A stretch of 64,000 nucleotides of DNA from Torulaspora globosa (lineage: Eukaryota > Ascomycota > Saccharomycetes > Saccharomycetales > Saccharomycetaceae), in NCBI RefSeq assembly GCF_014133895.1, contig NC_050732.1, positions 682,001-746,000 of the forward strand, given 5' to 3'. The position numbers and the translations under genes were made by a program. Below, piece by piece: positions 38,782 through 49,168 of the stretch (its first letter is position 1; each line of letters starts with the position of its first letter). The notes under the pieces were generated by a model. It searched no databases and was not told the DNA's origin. It saw only the letters and a list, made by a program, of their open reading frames with translations.

Positions 38782-39874
38782 ATGTTCAGAAAGTGTGTCG
38801 TCTTCTATAATTTATTCAAGCAAGGGATTCCAATGGATGGAACTATCGATATCATCAGCTACACGAACTACCGTGATGGAAATGGGTTGGCCACCCCTCA
38901 TTCTCTAGTCAGAACGGGCATTTCATCTACAAGCAATCATAGTAAAGAACGGATCAGTGCATTTAACTATATCAAGGTTCCCGCATTTCTCGAAAAGCCC
39001 TTCCAGCAAGAGGCAACCATAGTTAGTCGGAGATTCAATTACATGAGACAGAACCTTTTACGAGATTTTTTCTTGGGCCATGCGTTTGTTTATCCATTCA
39101 CGGTTTGTATATGGTTCACTTTAAGTTCACATTCGAGTCAATACTAACAAGCCGTTTTTCCAGGGACTTTTCGAGCTACTAGTGCACAATGTTTACTGGG
39201 GTCCTCTACTGATTTTTGCTGCATGTTACATATCAATATTTGTAATGGTTGCTGTCATCTATTATGTTACTGTTATCCCTTTAGTCGTAGCTTGGGCGAT
39301 GATCTCGTTAGGACCTCTTGGGATCCTTCTAGCTCATATCCAATGGGTACTGCAAACCAATGCCATTACAACTATGATCTGTCGCAACATTGTGCTTTCT
39401 CATATGGACAACCAAATCTTTGACATTACTCTTTACTTGAATGGCCAAAAGGAATTCCTGAGAAAAGCTAAATTCATCAAAGTTACAGAAAAGCCACATC
39501 CGACGCACGGCTTTTTTAGCGGCTCTTGGCAGATGACCTTTCCCCTGCTGGTCGTCCATCTTATCAGAAAAGGCTTGATTTTGATCATCTTGGCTCTCCT
39601 ATCTTTGATACCTATCTTTGGTCCTCCAATCACCAATCAAGTGCTAAGCGGAAGGAGAGGTTTCTCATACATGAGGCGGTACTTCGCCTTGAAGGGCCAA
39701 AGCGCAGCAGAAGCCAAAGATTTCCAATATGAGCACTTGGGATTATTTTTCAGTTTTGGGATGGCAGCGGGAATCCTGGAATTCATACCATTATTCTCTA
39801 TCATTACAATTACAAGCAACACAATCGGAGCGGCAAAGTGGAGCGTGGATTTGATTAAGAAATCTCAAAAGTAG
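38782..39874 (+). CDS. RRT8: Rrt8-like membrane protein, third of the LDS family, with one intron
   Basis: Two exons, 38782-39102 and 39164-39874, give a 343-residue protein, very near the length of S. cerevisiae Rrt8 (whose gene also has an intron). Exon 1 opens MFRKCVVFYNLF, with a second ATG at 38833. The junction reads VYPFT-GLFELL, which aligns with YPLKGVRFFF of the first family member and SPFLGIKECF of the second; this supports the splice. Exon 2 carries the membrane segments (LLIFAACYISIFVMVAVIYYV, VAWAMISLGPLGILLAHI, ILALLSLIPIFGPPI) and the family C-terminal motif FGMAAGILEFIPLFSIITITSNTIGAAKW. A promoter Ndt80 site fits a role in spore wall formation. Confidence 0.85.
39103..39163 (+). 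other. Spliceosomal intron of RRT8 with an unusual donor
   Basis: 61-base intron, phase 0. Donor GTTTGT (rather than the yeast consensus GTATGT), perfect branch site TACTAAC at 39142-39148, acceptor CAG ending at 39163. Without removal the frame stops shortly after exon 1. The alternative donor GTATAT at 39107 would put the exons out of frame. Confidence 0.8.
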
Positions 39875-39906
39875 TTGACAAGAATTTAGCTCAACACTTA
39901 AGACAT

Positions 39907-41355
39907 CTAGTACAGCATCACGCTGTCTACACATCCAAATCCTGCAGCCACCCCACCTTCGTTAGAGCCGCTAAATTTCGATCTCAACAACCAACCGGAA
40001 TATTCATTGAGATGCACATCGGTATCATCGAAAAGAATGCAGCCAAAGATGCCAAGCTCACTGATGATAGGTTCTCTGAAAAAACTATTTCCGCGAACCA
40101 CAACGTTTTCTGTTGTTTCATTAGGTTCAATGAGTTCCATCAAGATATATGCGCTCCAATCCTTTTCGTCAAGTTTTTCCAAGAACAATGGAATGTCCTG
40201 CTTGTAAACGTTATTACCTCCTCCTTCTCTTTGAGGCTTCAGAACGAATTTTGAGGGCGATTTAAAGGCTAACTTCTTGCCTTCTTGTCCCAGTGCAGAA
40301 TCATCAAGAGGATAAATCTTCACAAATGTCGAAAGCATTTGCTTTCTGACAATGACATCTGGAATAAATTTAGCTAGAATATCTTCATCCGTCAAAAGCT
40401 GCTGGATTTTTTTAGTCCCCGAAAGGTGTGTTAAAATATCGGGTGCCTTAATAGCATAGCTCGTCTCTAGAAGTAATCTATTTTCCCAATCCCTTTCACT
40501 TTTGTATTCTGACGGAGAGTATCCTGCTCTGAAGTAAACCACAGCAATCTCCTCACCAGTTTTCTTGACAAAGAGCCTCTTGCTCTCGGGGTCTAAGGTA
40601 GTGCGGTTGTGCAAATCGCCCAGAGTTATTCTAACTGATTTAATGCAGTGGGCCTTCAAAAGTTGGAACTCAATAGTCCTCTGGTCGAAAGCATTTCGTT
40701 CATTATCCTGGACGATGAAAGCCACTACTTTTCTCTCACTCAAACCCTGATAACTTTCAGCAGCTATTGCCAGACCTTTTGCTAGCAGGGGAGTAGAGTC
40801 AGATACGGGAATCTCAGACTGGTAAAAGCGATCGCCAGAATTTGCCGAATACTTTCCCGCTTTGTTTAAAAAGTCATGCAATTCGCCAACTTTAGTAGAG
40901 GAAGCACCAAACGAAACTGAGATGGTGTTAAACTCCACCTGTTTAGCTTCATTAGTCCTTTTGTCTATCAAATAATCGGACCTGAATATTCCAAGCCGCA
41001 ATTTCTGCGCTATCCCCTGCTTCTTAGCCTTCAAATACAGCTCCCAAAGCTTGCCAGTAAATTCATTGTCATATTTTGCCAATTTGATTGACTCTTGAGT
41101 CAGCCAGCCTCCGGAAGAGTCCCGCGATATATCAGCATATAGCTTGTTATAAGTCTTCTGTAGAGAGACAACCTTCTCGAAACTTGATCTTGGCAAATAC
41201 GTCGGATACAGAGTAGTAGGCACAATGGTTGCTTGTTCAGAGCTGAAAGCAGGAGGATACATCACCAGCCCATTGGCCAATGCCCACTGGTGCACTTCCG
41301 ACAAAATCTCTTCTTTTATCTCTGTCTCCGACAGATTAGGATATGATAGATCCAT
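39907..41355 (-). CDS. GSH2: Glutathione synthetase
   Basis: ATP-grasp enzyme joining gamma-glutamylcysteine to glycine, the second step of glutathione synthesis. 482 residues, starting MDLSYPNLSETEIKEEIL. Eukaryotic-type signatures are present: YPTYLPRSSFEKV and QVEFNTISVSFG in the substrate region, VVYFRAGYSPSEY, the glycine-rich ATP lid KPQREGGGNNVY, and the C-terminal SGSNEGGVAAGFGCVDSVMLY. Tail to tail with RRT8, stops only 32 bases apart. With CYS3 in the same window, two steps of the cystathionine-to-glutathione route are present. I found no clear Yap1 site upstream. Confidence 0.97.
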   Translation of the reverse strand: MDLSYPNLSETEIKEEILSEVHQWALANGLVMYPPAFSSEQATIVPTTLYPTYLPRSSFEKVVSLQKTYNKLYADISRDSSGGWLTQESIKLAKYDNEFTGKLWELYLKAKKQGIAQKLRLGIFRSDYLIDKRTNEAKQVEFNTISVSFGASSTKVGELHDFLNKAGKYSANSGDRFYQSEIPVSDSTPLLAKGLAIAAESYQGLSERKVVAFIVQDNERNAFDQRTIEFQLLKAHCIKSVRITLGDLHNRTTLDPESKRLFVKKTGEEIAVVYFRAGYSPSEYKSERDWENRLLLETSYAIKAPDILTHLSGTKKIQQLLTDEDILAKFIPDVIVRKQMLSTFVKIYPLDDSALGQEGKKLAFKSPSKFVLKPQREGGGNNVYKQDIPLFLEKLDEKDWSAYILMELIEPNETTENVVVRGNSFFREPIISELGIFGCILFDDTDVHLNEYSGWLLRSKFSGSNEGGVAAGFGCVDSVMLY

Positions 41356-42129
41356 AGTGGCACTCCTGTTGTCAAAGATTCTTGATTTGGCTTCTCAGGA
41401 CCTCTTTAAGCGTACTGGCCTTTTCAACTAACGACAGCTTGGGTCTGTATTGTATCCGGGAAAGTTGTCGCTGACAAATCGAATAACAGGCACTGCGGTT
41501 TGAGATTAGCAAGTGTAGACCAGCAATATCAACAAGCGAGTTGTAGACGTAGTTCCCGAATCCTTTTGCAAGGCTCGAAGTTCGTTATCAGGATCACTAT
41601 CTTGCATGATATAAGAGGCCTGCCGCGAACAGCACCAATAACTGCCATGGCTCGAGCACAAGAGGTGATGTACTCTCATTCGAGAGGCTCGAAGACGAGG
41701 ATAAGCGAAGATCAGCTCGCTGGTATGAATTAGCCGATAAGAAAGGTTTATCTGCTATATATGCATACAGGCTACATGTCGATAACCTGCGCCAGTTTTA
41801 GGCGGCCAATTGAGGCTTAATCTCTTGTTCGTTTATCAAAGGCCATAACCCAGGGTCCACTAGCTGTATTTACTTACTGCTCCATCTCTTTGCTAGTAAC
41901 TGAGTTTGATATAATAGTATGTTCAATTACTCGTGATAATACGTACATTACATAAGACTGGCCAAGATTTTGGCTAAATCGATACTGATGGTGATGGACT
42001 TCTAACAATGGCTACCACAAACTATTTTATCTTTCCATGTTTCTTTATGAATAGACAACACCTGCAGTACGTAGGTCAATCGCAGGGCGAGATTTGGCGA
42101 TTAGCAAACGAATAGCGCAGTCGGTTATT
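41356..42129. other. Intergenic region: GSH2 promoter and GAL11 3' flank
   Basis: 774 bases. I looked for Yap1 elements (TTACTAA, TTACGTAA) and found none. No gene or RNA was recognised. Confidence 0.5.
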
Positions 42130-43405
42130 TCAGTCCAAGCTCGCCCAGTAGTTCCAATTCCAGATATTGCTGAGTCCGTCCTGCATAGACCTTTGTAGTT
42201 TGCCGTCGTCTTTCCCAACAAACAAATCCTCGGGCGAGTCAACCTTAAGTCTTTTGGACTCACTCATCAATGATGAAGAGGGCGAGGTGTTGGAGTTAGC
42301 GGGACTGTTTTCCAGATCTTGCAATTTCCTCTTAGTCTTACTGGGGGCCTCGTTGCATGCGTCGCTGTTAGGTGTGCTATCGTTTAAATTCATTTCATTA
42401 ACATCTGCCATTTTAGAAACGTTCTTGAAGACGGAAGCGAGGGCTCTAGGACGAATACGATATGAACGGGTTGTTGGTGAAGCTTTGCTCTCCATGATGA
42501 GTCGGTTGTTCTTTATAGACAAAGACACCACATCTTGGTCCCTGGCTCTTTGTGCCGCCTTTGTAAGCTTCTTCTTGCCTGTGCCGTTGACCTGGTCAAC
42601 CAGAGACTGCGAAATATTCATCACTATATCAACTTGATCGTCTTTAACGCCAATACAGTCTGCCAAAGTGGATAGAAACATATCAATGGCAGAGCTACTA
42701 AAGATTTCTTGCCGATGTTTGAAGCGGGAGATGATCTCAGCCTTCCTGATATTCAAGTTTCTGAGGTTCTCCTCCTCCTCTTTGAATGGCCTATTTTCAG
42801 CCACAGTAGCGGGTTGCGATGCTGATGGAACGGTCAATGGAGATGGGGTTTTCTGATACGCTCCACCGTTTTTGGCCCCGCCCAAAGGCGAACCTGCCAT
42901 GCCCATTACTGCAGGCGTTACCGATCTGCTGTGCATTGCACCCTGCGGTACAACGGTAGGAGAGTTAATATTCGATTGGCCTGGATTGAGCGGAGACACC
43001 TTCTTGATGTTGGATTTTACCCTGTTATGGTTGCCTGTTTGAGGCGATACACCTTGACTCGAAGTCGGTTTTGCGCCATCAGCGGACATGTAACCAAGAG
43101 CAATATTGCCGTTCAACGGATCGAACTCGCTTGAGTTTGGAACAGACCCTATGTTCCCATCTGGCATTGTCTGCTGAAAGTTAGATGTCATATAGTTATT
43201 TCCATTAGACATGGCAGAGGCAGCTGCAAGCGCGGCAGGATTTGGTGCATTCATCGTGTTTCCGCTAGTGCTGCTTGGCATAGACCTTTGCTGTTGACGC
43301 TGTTTCTGCTGCATCTGCTGCTGAATCTGTTGCAGAGATCCCTGCACTCTCTGCTGCTGTTGGGAGATGTTTGGGCCAGACTGGTCATTGTTAGCAGGGT
43401 GTTGC

Positions 43406-43439
<34 letters not shown>

Positions 43440-45156
43440 GCTGCTGCTGTTGCTGGATTAGTTGTTGCCTTCTCAACAACTGAATCTTCATGCTTTCCCA
43501 GTACTTTTGATATTTGAGGATCAATTTATCCACAGTATCGAGCCTAACAACAAATATTCCCTTTGTGCACTTTTCCAAGATTTCTTTTGCAAATATTCGC
43601 AACTGCAAGACCTCTTTCAGGAAGTTCTCGCTTTTCGTCAGCACGTACACTTGTGGAGCATAGTTGCTGACCTGAGCGAATAGCTGTTGATTGAGCTGCA
43701 ACTTTCGCTTAATTTCTTCCTTTTCCTGTGGCGACAAAGTATTCGTGAGGTCAGATAACCTTAACGGCGTTCTGGCTGCTTCAGCTGATATCCTCTTAAC
43801 AGTCTCGACATCTTGAGGTGTAGGCGCAAACGCTTGTAGAACGCTGGGTCGTGGTTGTTGCACCGATGTCTGCTGTGGCTGTTGTGATCCCCTGTCCAAG
43901 TGCTGATGCTGCATAGATTGCGGCATGCTATTTTGAAGACCATTAGCACCGTTCGTTTGCCCATTGTTGGCCATTAATCCAGCACTTGGGTTTCTTGAAT
44001 GCAGTTGAGTCTGCGGTTGAGTCTGTGGCTGAACCTGCTGTCTCTGCTGTGGTTGCTGCGGTTGCTGGCCACCTTGAGCTGCCATCTGTGCCAGCCGCAT
44101 ATTTTGAATTTTCTTAAGAGCCTTCTGGTTGATGTATTTCCGGATGAAGTTTTGTCTATTAGAGTCTGTCATATTCTTACCAAATTGGGTCATCTGGAAG
44201 TTCTTACAGGCTTCCATAGCCTCCTGTAAAAGCGACCTTTGCTCTTCCGGAGTGAAGATTTGATTAATTTGGCTTAAAACGTTTGGTATTTCACCTGGTT
44301 TCAATTGCCTCTGCTGTGGCTGCTGTTGCTGAGCTTGCTGAGCTTGCTGAGATTGTTGCTGCTGTTGTGGCAGATGGCCGTTACTCGATACCCTTTGACC
44401 TTGCAAAGGCTGGGGTTGCGATTGGGGTTGCGGTGTCTGTTGCTGCATAACCATTCTGTTATTAGCGTTCTGCTGCTGCTGTATCTTAGTTTTGTACAAT
44501 AGCTGCTGATGTAATTTGTAAATCTCCTTTGCCACTTGCATATCTTGCGCCGTAAGCCTCTTCTGCTGCGCCAGCTCAGTGATCTGCTGCCATGTATTGA
44601 CTCCAGGTGGTATGTTTGGTATTCTCTGCAAAAGTTCTCTAGGGATGATGGCGACTTTCATCTGGTTGATTAACTGCTGCTGCTGGGGCGTCAACTGCGG
44701 CCTTCGCTGATTTCTCATCTGTTGAGCAGCCTGCTGCCTCACCTGCGCCTGCTGATTCAAAAATGTCTGTGAATTCATGTTAAGCGTATTAGGTACATAA
44801 CTGCCGTTCATCATCACATTCCCTTGCCTCTGCTGCTGACTCTGTTGCTGGTTGGGATGTCCAGAATACCCTCCAGCCATCCCCTGGTTGGTGGCAGAAA
44901 CAGCTGCCTTCTTCCTCGTATCTCTAGTGTTCCGCATCGCATTAACCTTCTCCCTCATACTGTCCATATATTCTTTCTTCGATGAGCTTTTGGCATACAA
45001 AGCTGCCTCGAAGTTCTTGGCATGCAGCTTCATTTTCTCCGCTGTATCACTATTGCCACCATTGATCTCATTGATATCCATCAACACTAGTAGCAGATCA
45101 TTGACATTCTTGGATCGCTCATCCAAGCTCAACGACTCCTTACCACCAGAATTCAT
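42130..45156 (-). CDS. GAL11: Mediator tail subunit Med15 / Gal11
   Basis: Mediator tail subunit that contacts activators such as Gal4, Gcn4 and Pdr1. The real start is the ATG at 45154-45156 (MNSGGKESLSLDERSKNVNDLL), since the N-terminus from here matches the KIX domain of S. cerevisiae Gal11 (about residues 8-90, with LLLVLMDINEINGG and KNFEAALYAKSSSKKEYMDSM). The 20 codons upstream begin with GTG. The middle is Gln-rich with several conserved activator-binding patches (TPQQQQLINQMKVA, IPNIPPGVNTWQQI, FTPEEQRSLLQEA, NFIRKYINQKALKKI), plus a long pure Gln run near 567-586. The C-terminal Mediator-association domain is conserved (NRPFKEEEENLRNLNIRKAE). 1008 residues. Confidence 0.96.
43401..43455. 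repeat. Trinucleotide (TTG/CTG)n repeat encoding poly-Gln in GAL11
   Basis: About 18 units, mostly TTG on the plus strand (CAA on the coding strand), flanked by CTG. Encodes an uninterrupted Gln tract in Gal11 and is likely length-variable. Confidence 0.85.
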
Positions 45157-45876
45157 ATCCAACAGATTCAACCTTGGATGCAAACAAACTTCAGAAAAGC
45201 AACGGTCGAAAGCCACTCACACCGCGATGATTCCTTTATAGCCAAAGCAATTCAATCAACCAATATCCAGCACCTTGTTGAACGATGCTTTCTTTCTCTT
45301 TAGGTCCTAGTTTTCAATGCCTATCTCCCACGTGACTGTGCGGTTGACACTACTATTTCTCGCGGGTAGGTTAAATCTCCGAACAAGGCGTAAAGGCAGG
45401 AATATATCCAACTTCCACAGCGTAAATACCTTTTGTACTCGCCTCTGTAGCTTCAATTGCCGTGTGATGAGCAGCACCCTTTGATCGTTCTTTTTTCCTT
45501 TGACCTTTTTCCCCCCACCACCTTCGCAACTGAACCGATCCACAATGTCAATATACCGCTAGCGATCGTACCGCCTTCGCCCGTTCACAAAGCCGCGGGT
45601 CAGATAGTAATGGTTGTGAGCCAGGACTGAATGTTTTTTGTGTTGGGTTCGAATCATAAAGTTACACAAACTCTACATCAACTCGACCCTTGATCCTTTG
45701 ATCTGCCGCGCGCCCCATCACTTCCCTTTAAACGCATGATAAAAATGGGTCACATGATCATATGCAGTTAGCGGGTCAATCGAGAAGTACATCGATTAAT
45801 TTACATTGGAGGACTCTATATGTTATATTATGCTGTAGAGGTTGTTAGCGACAGCAGGTGCCAAATTTCGGTTACA
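45157..45876. other. Intergenic region: GAL11 promoter and FUN30 3' flank
   Basis: 720 bases. A CACGTGA E-box lies near 45330. A GGTTCGAATC sequence near 45655 resembles a tRNA B box, but no cloverleaf folds around it. In S. cerevisiae SPE2 follows GAL11; it is absent here, and FUN30 follows directly. Confidence 0.5.
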
Positions 45877-48800
45877 CTAGGCAGTGGTGTTCTCATCGTA
45901 GATGATGTCTTCTAGGATGTCACTAACTTTATTCTCTAGCGTCTCCTGTGATTTTTTGTCGTCTTCGCTGATATGAGTGTCAAGATCGAGCTTGTTCTTG
46001 GCAAGCTGGAAGATCTTCTCTTCGATAGAGTCCTTGGTGATTAGGGTTGTGATTGTAACTTCTTTCGTCTGTCCGACACGGTGAGAGCGGTCGGCGGCCT
46101 GTCTGTCATCGTGCGGGTTAAAACTCTGGTCGAAAATGATGACGTTGTTGGCGGCGACCAGGTTGATACCGAAACCACCGGCTTTCGTTGAGAGAATGAA
46201 AACAGGGATGGTGTCGTCTTCGTAAAACTTGTCTATTAATGATTGTCTGTCGTTGACCTGAGTAGAGCCGTCCAGTCTCAGGAACTTGTAATTCAAGCTC
46301 GACAGCACTAGCTCCAGAATGTCCAGCATTTGAGTGAAAAGGGAGAAAATCAGCACTTTCTCCTTTTTGTCAACGATGATGTGCTTGAGGATTTCTGTCA
46401 ATTTGTCTATCTTGCCTGATTGTAGCCATTCCTTGTTGCGCAGCTGGAACTTTTCAAGAGTGTTAGGGAAGCTACAGCACAACCTGTGTAGTTCGAAGTC
46501 ATTCATATAACTCATGTCCTCCATAATGTACTGTCGATTACCATTTTCTGCATAATCTGGTTCGTCTAGAATGGCATCACTCATCTTCGCGATGATCTTA
46601 TCGTTGTACAGCGTCCGGAAGAGTAGCGGATGCATAGAGGCCTTTCTCAGAGCCATTATTAGATTCTTCGACGATGATGATTGTATCTTTGATCTTTCCT
46701 TTGGATCGCTTGGCAACGTTCCATCTTGGATCATCCTTTTGTGTTCCATAACAAGTTTGATCTCCTCGTTGTATATTTTCCGTTGAGCTGCATTCATCTC
46801 GCAATGCTCTATAACTCTATGCTTTGCTGGTAAGTGTTTGAGTACTTGATCCTTTCGTCTTCTCAAGATGAAGGGTCTCATCATCATCTTAGCTCTGTTG
46901 ATCGCCTCTTGAGCCAATAGCGGATTGAAATTTTTGTTGTCATCGCTTGTTCTGGCTCGTTGCTTGAAGATCGAAGCGAGATATTCTTTTTTCGATTCGA
47001 ATAGTGACGGCATAATGAACTCCAATAGAGACATCAACTCCTTTAAATTATTTTGTAGCGGGGTACCAGTCAAAAGAAGACGGAAATTTCCTTGGATTCT
47101 CATCAATTTCGTGAATCTCTCAGATAGCGAGTTTTTAAGCATATGCCCTTCATCATAAACGACAACGTTAAAACGGCAGTTTCTCAAAAACGAAATGTCA
47201 TATTTGTTGCCGGCTGCCAAATTGTAAGTGGTCACTATCACATCATATTGGCCGGCAGTTCTTTCCAGAATCTCCCTCAAACCAGCTCTTTCTTGTTGCG
47301 AGCCGTAATAAGGCTCGATCTTTAGGCTAGGACAGAACTTCTGGAACTCTCTGAGCCAGTTTTCCAATGTGGATGATGGCACTACGACAAGGTGTGGGCC
47401 TGGCTCATTGATTTGCTTCAAGTAGGCTAGAAATGATATCACTTGACATGTCTTACCCAGTCCCATATCATCAGCTAATATACAGGACATGTGATTATGA
47501 TAAAGCAGGTTTAACCAATTTATACCTGTCTGTTGGTAGTCTTTCAGCTGAACCTCGGGACCTAGTAGTTTGGGTCTTCCCTTGAAGAACTTGACCAGTC
47601 GTTTTTGAGGCCTTCCCCTCCGTCCCGGAATCGTGGTCCTCCTTGTTTGTCCATAGTCTTCATCTTCGCTGTTCTCAAATTCAGCATCTTCCTCTACTTC
47701 TTCTTCCTCTTCCTCCGCTTCATTATCACTTGAGTTTTTAGTTCTAGTTTTGCTAACGTTATTGGAACTGATACTCCCCGGTGCAGGCGTTGGTGTGGCA
47801 CTAATCTCGGACTCGTCAAATTCCTCAACAACTGCAGCGTCATCATCATCCGAATCGATATTGGTGAAGTCCAGCTCACCGCCATTCTGCGAATGTTCCA
47901 AATCAATACCCCATCTTCTCATTTGACCGGATATCAATTTACCATAGGACGAACATCTTTTGATCAAGGAATCGATGGCATTGTAACCTCTGATGCTTTG
48001 ATTGATCTTTTCCAATACTTTTTCGCTTTCCTTCTTCTGGTTTCCGCCCTTCCTAACTTTTTTCTGCATTTTTTTGGATTCATCTTCGGTGGATAGATCT
48101 AGCTGAGTGAATGCATACAAACTCGAGAATGGTCTCCTCGATATGATAGTATTGGCCTTCGAAACCGAAGTCTCTCCTAGATCGGCAAGGTCACTTGCTT
48201 CTGCCGTATTCAAGAATTGAAGAACCTGATCATCAATATTGATTTCGGGCGTTCTTTCCTCGTACTCTTCTCCGCTCATCTCTTCTTCTCCGCTCATCTC
48301 TTCCTCCGCCGTCTCGTCGTCGTCCGACATCCCACGTTTCTTGAGCTTTTCCTTCAGCAGATTTTCCTTGGCTTTCTCTAGATGAGTAGCTTTCCTGTCT
48401 CCATCGAGATTATCAGCTCTTACAAGCCTTCTTCTCTTGTTCCCCGCACCACCGAGTTTCGCTAAGGACTCTTCATCAACAACTAAGGACTCGGTCATAA
48501 CCGGGCGTGCTCTTTGATTCATCACATTGGAATAACGGTCAAAAATCGAAGTCCTTTGCTTCTCAAGAACAATCTTCGACGAGGGATCGCCTTGCTTTAT
48601 GGAATTTAGTCGATTCGTTGAACTCGATCTACTGACAGGTGGAGCTGGCGCCTTCTTGGGCCCTTTAGAGTTAACAGACCAGTTCTGCCTTTGATTCTTG
48701 ATTCTCGTTAGCCTTTCCCGTGCCAAATTCACATCAAAAGAGTTCGATTTGAATACTGCCTGAACCAAAGTAGGCGAAAAGTCCGGGAATTCCTCCGCTA

Positions 48801-48990
48801 ACCGTACTAGCTGTACATCTAGTTGCTTCTCCGTGCCATTCCCAGTCATTGCCGGACCGTTATGAGCAAGATTTCCAGGAGTAAAACTGAACTTATCCCG
48901 CAGAAGCGATGCTGCAGAATCACCTTGTGCTTGTCTTAACGGCGAGGAAGATTCGGGCACTTGGACCTCGTCACTAGGGGAATCTGCCAT
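45877..48990 (-). CDS. FUN30: Snf2-family chromatin remodeller Fun30
   Basis: ATP-dependent remodeller (SMARCAD1 type) that supports heterochromatin silencing and long-range DNA-end resection. Start is the ATG at 48988-48990 (MADSPSDEVQVPESSSPL); a TTG two codons upstream is not used. A CUE-like ubiquitin-binding motif is at about 58-98 (VRLAEEFPDFSPTLVQAVFKS), acidic stretches at about 225-245 and 380-430, and a basic patch GRRGRPQKRLVKFF near 450. The Snf2 motor has Walker A LADDMGLGKTCQ near 507, DEGH in motif II, and C-terminal motifs DGSTQVNDRQSLIDKF, STKAGGFGINL and ADRSHRVGQTKEV. 1037 residues, complete. Confidence 0.96.
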   Translation of the reverse strand: MADSPSDEVQVPESSSPLRQAQGDSAASLLRDKFSFTPGNLAHNGPAMTGNGTEKQLDVQLVRLAEEFPDFSPTLVQAVFKSNSFDVNLARERLTRIKNQRQNWSVNSKGPKKAPAPPVSRSSSTNRLNSIKQGDPSSKIVLEKQRTSIFDRYSNVMNQRARPVMTESLVVDEESLAKLGGAGNKRRRLVRADNLDGDRKATHLEKAKENLLKEKLKKRGMSDDDETAEEEMSGEEEMSGEEYEERTPEINIDDQVLQFLNTAEASDLADLGETSVSKANTIISRRPFSSLYAFTQLDLSTEDESKKMQKKVRKGGNQKKESEKVLEKINQSIRGYNAIDSLIKRCSSYGKLISGQMRRWGIDLEHSQNGGELDFTNIDSDDDDAAVVEEFDESEISATPTPAPGSISSNNVSKTRTKNSSDNEAEEEEEEVEEDAEFENSEDEDYGQTRRTTIPGRRGRPQKRLVKFFKGRPKLLGPEVQLKDYQQTGINWLNLLYHNHMSCILADDMGLGKTCQVISFLAYLKQINEPGPHLVVVPSSTLENWLREFQKFCPSLKIEPYYGSQQERAGLREILERTAGQYDVIVTTYNLAAGNKYDISFLRNCRFNVVVYDEGHMLKNSLSERFTKLMRIQGNFRLLLTGTPLQNNLKELMSLLEFIMPSLFESKKEYLASIFKQRARTSDDNKNFNPLLAQEAINRAKMMMRPFILRRRKDQVLKHLPAKHRVIEHCEMNAAQRKIYNEEIKLVMEHKRMIQDGTLPSDPKERSKIQSSSSKNLIMALRKASMHPLLFRTLYNDKIIAKMSDAILDEPDYAENGNRQYIMEDMSYMNDFELHRLCCSFPNTLEKFQLRNKEWLQSGKIDKLTEILKHIIVDKKEKVLIFSLFTQMLDILELVLSSLNYKFLRLDGSTQVNDRQSLIDKFYEDDTIPVFILSTKAGGFGINLVAANNVIIFDQSFNPHDDRQAADRSHRVGQTKEVTITTLITKDSIEEKIFQLAKNKLDLDTHISEDDKKSQETLENKVSDILEDIIYDENTTA

Positions 48991-49168
48991 GGTCAATCTA
49001 CAGTCGATAATCCATAGACCTACTGCTGATCCTTGGTGATTCTTGTAATGTTAAAGTGTAGTTATGAAAATTTTTTAGATGAGCTAGCTCTGCGAACGCG
49101 TTAGATTTTAATATACATATGGCAACACGAAAGGACATGAAGTAAGTTGGGACCCTGAAGCTCTATCC

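Noticed and set aside
41356..42129. Yap1 site expected in the GSH2 promoter
   Set aside because: No TTACTAA, TTAGTAA or TTACGTAA was found, so no oxidative-stress site is claimed.
45640..45670. tRNA B-box-like GGTTCGAATC in the GAL11 upstream region
   Set aside because: The flanking bases do not form a T-stem (a G-A mismatch next to the loop) and no matching acceptor stem or A box lies about 60 bases upstream.
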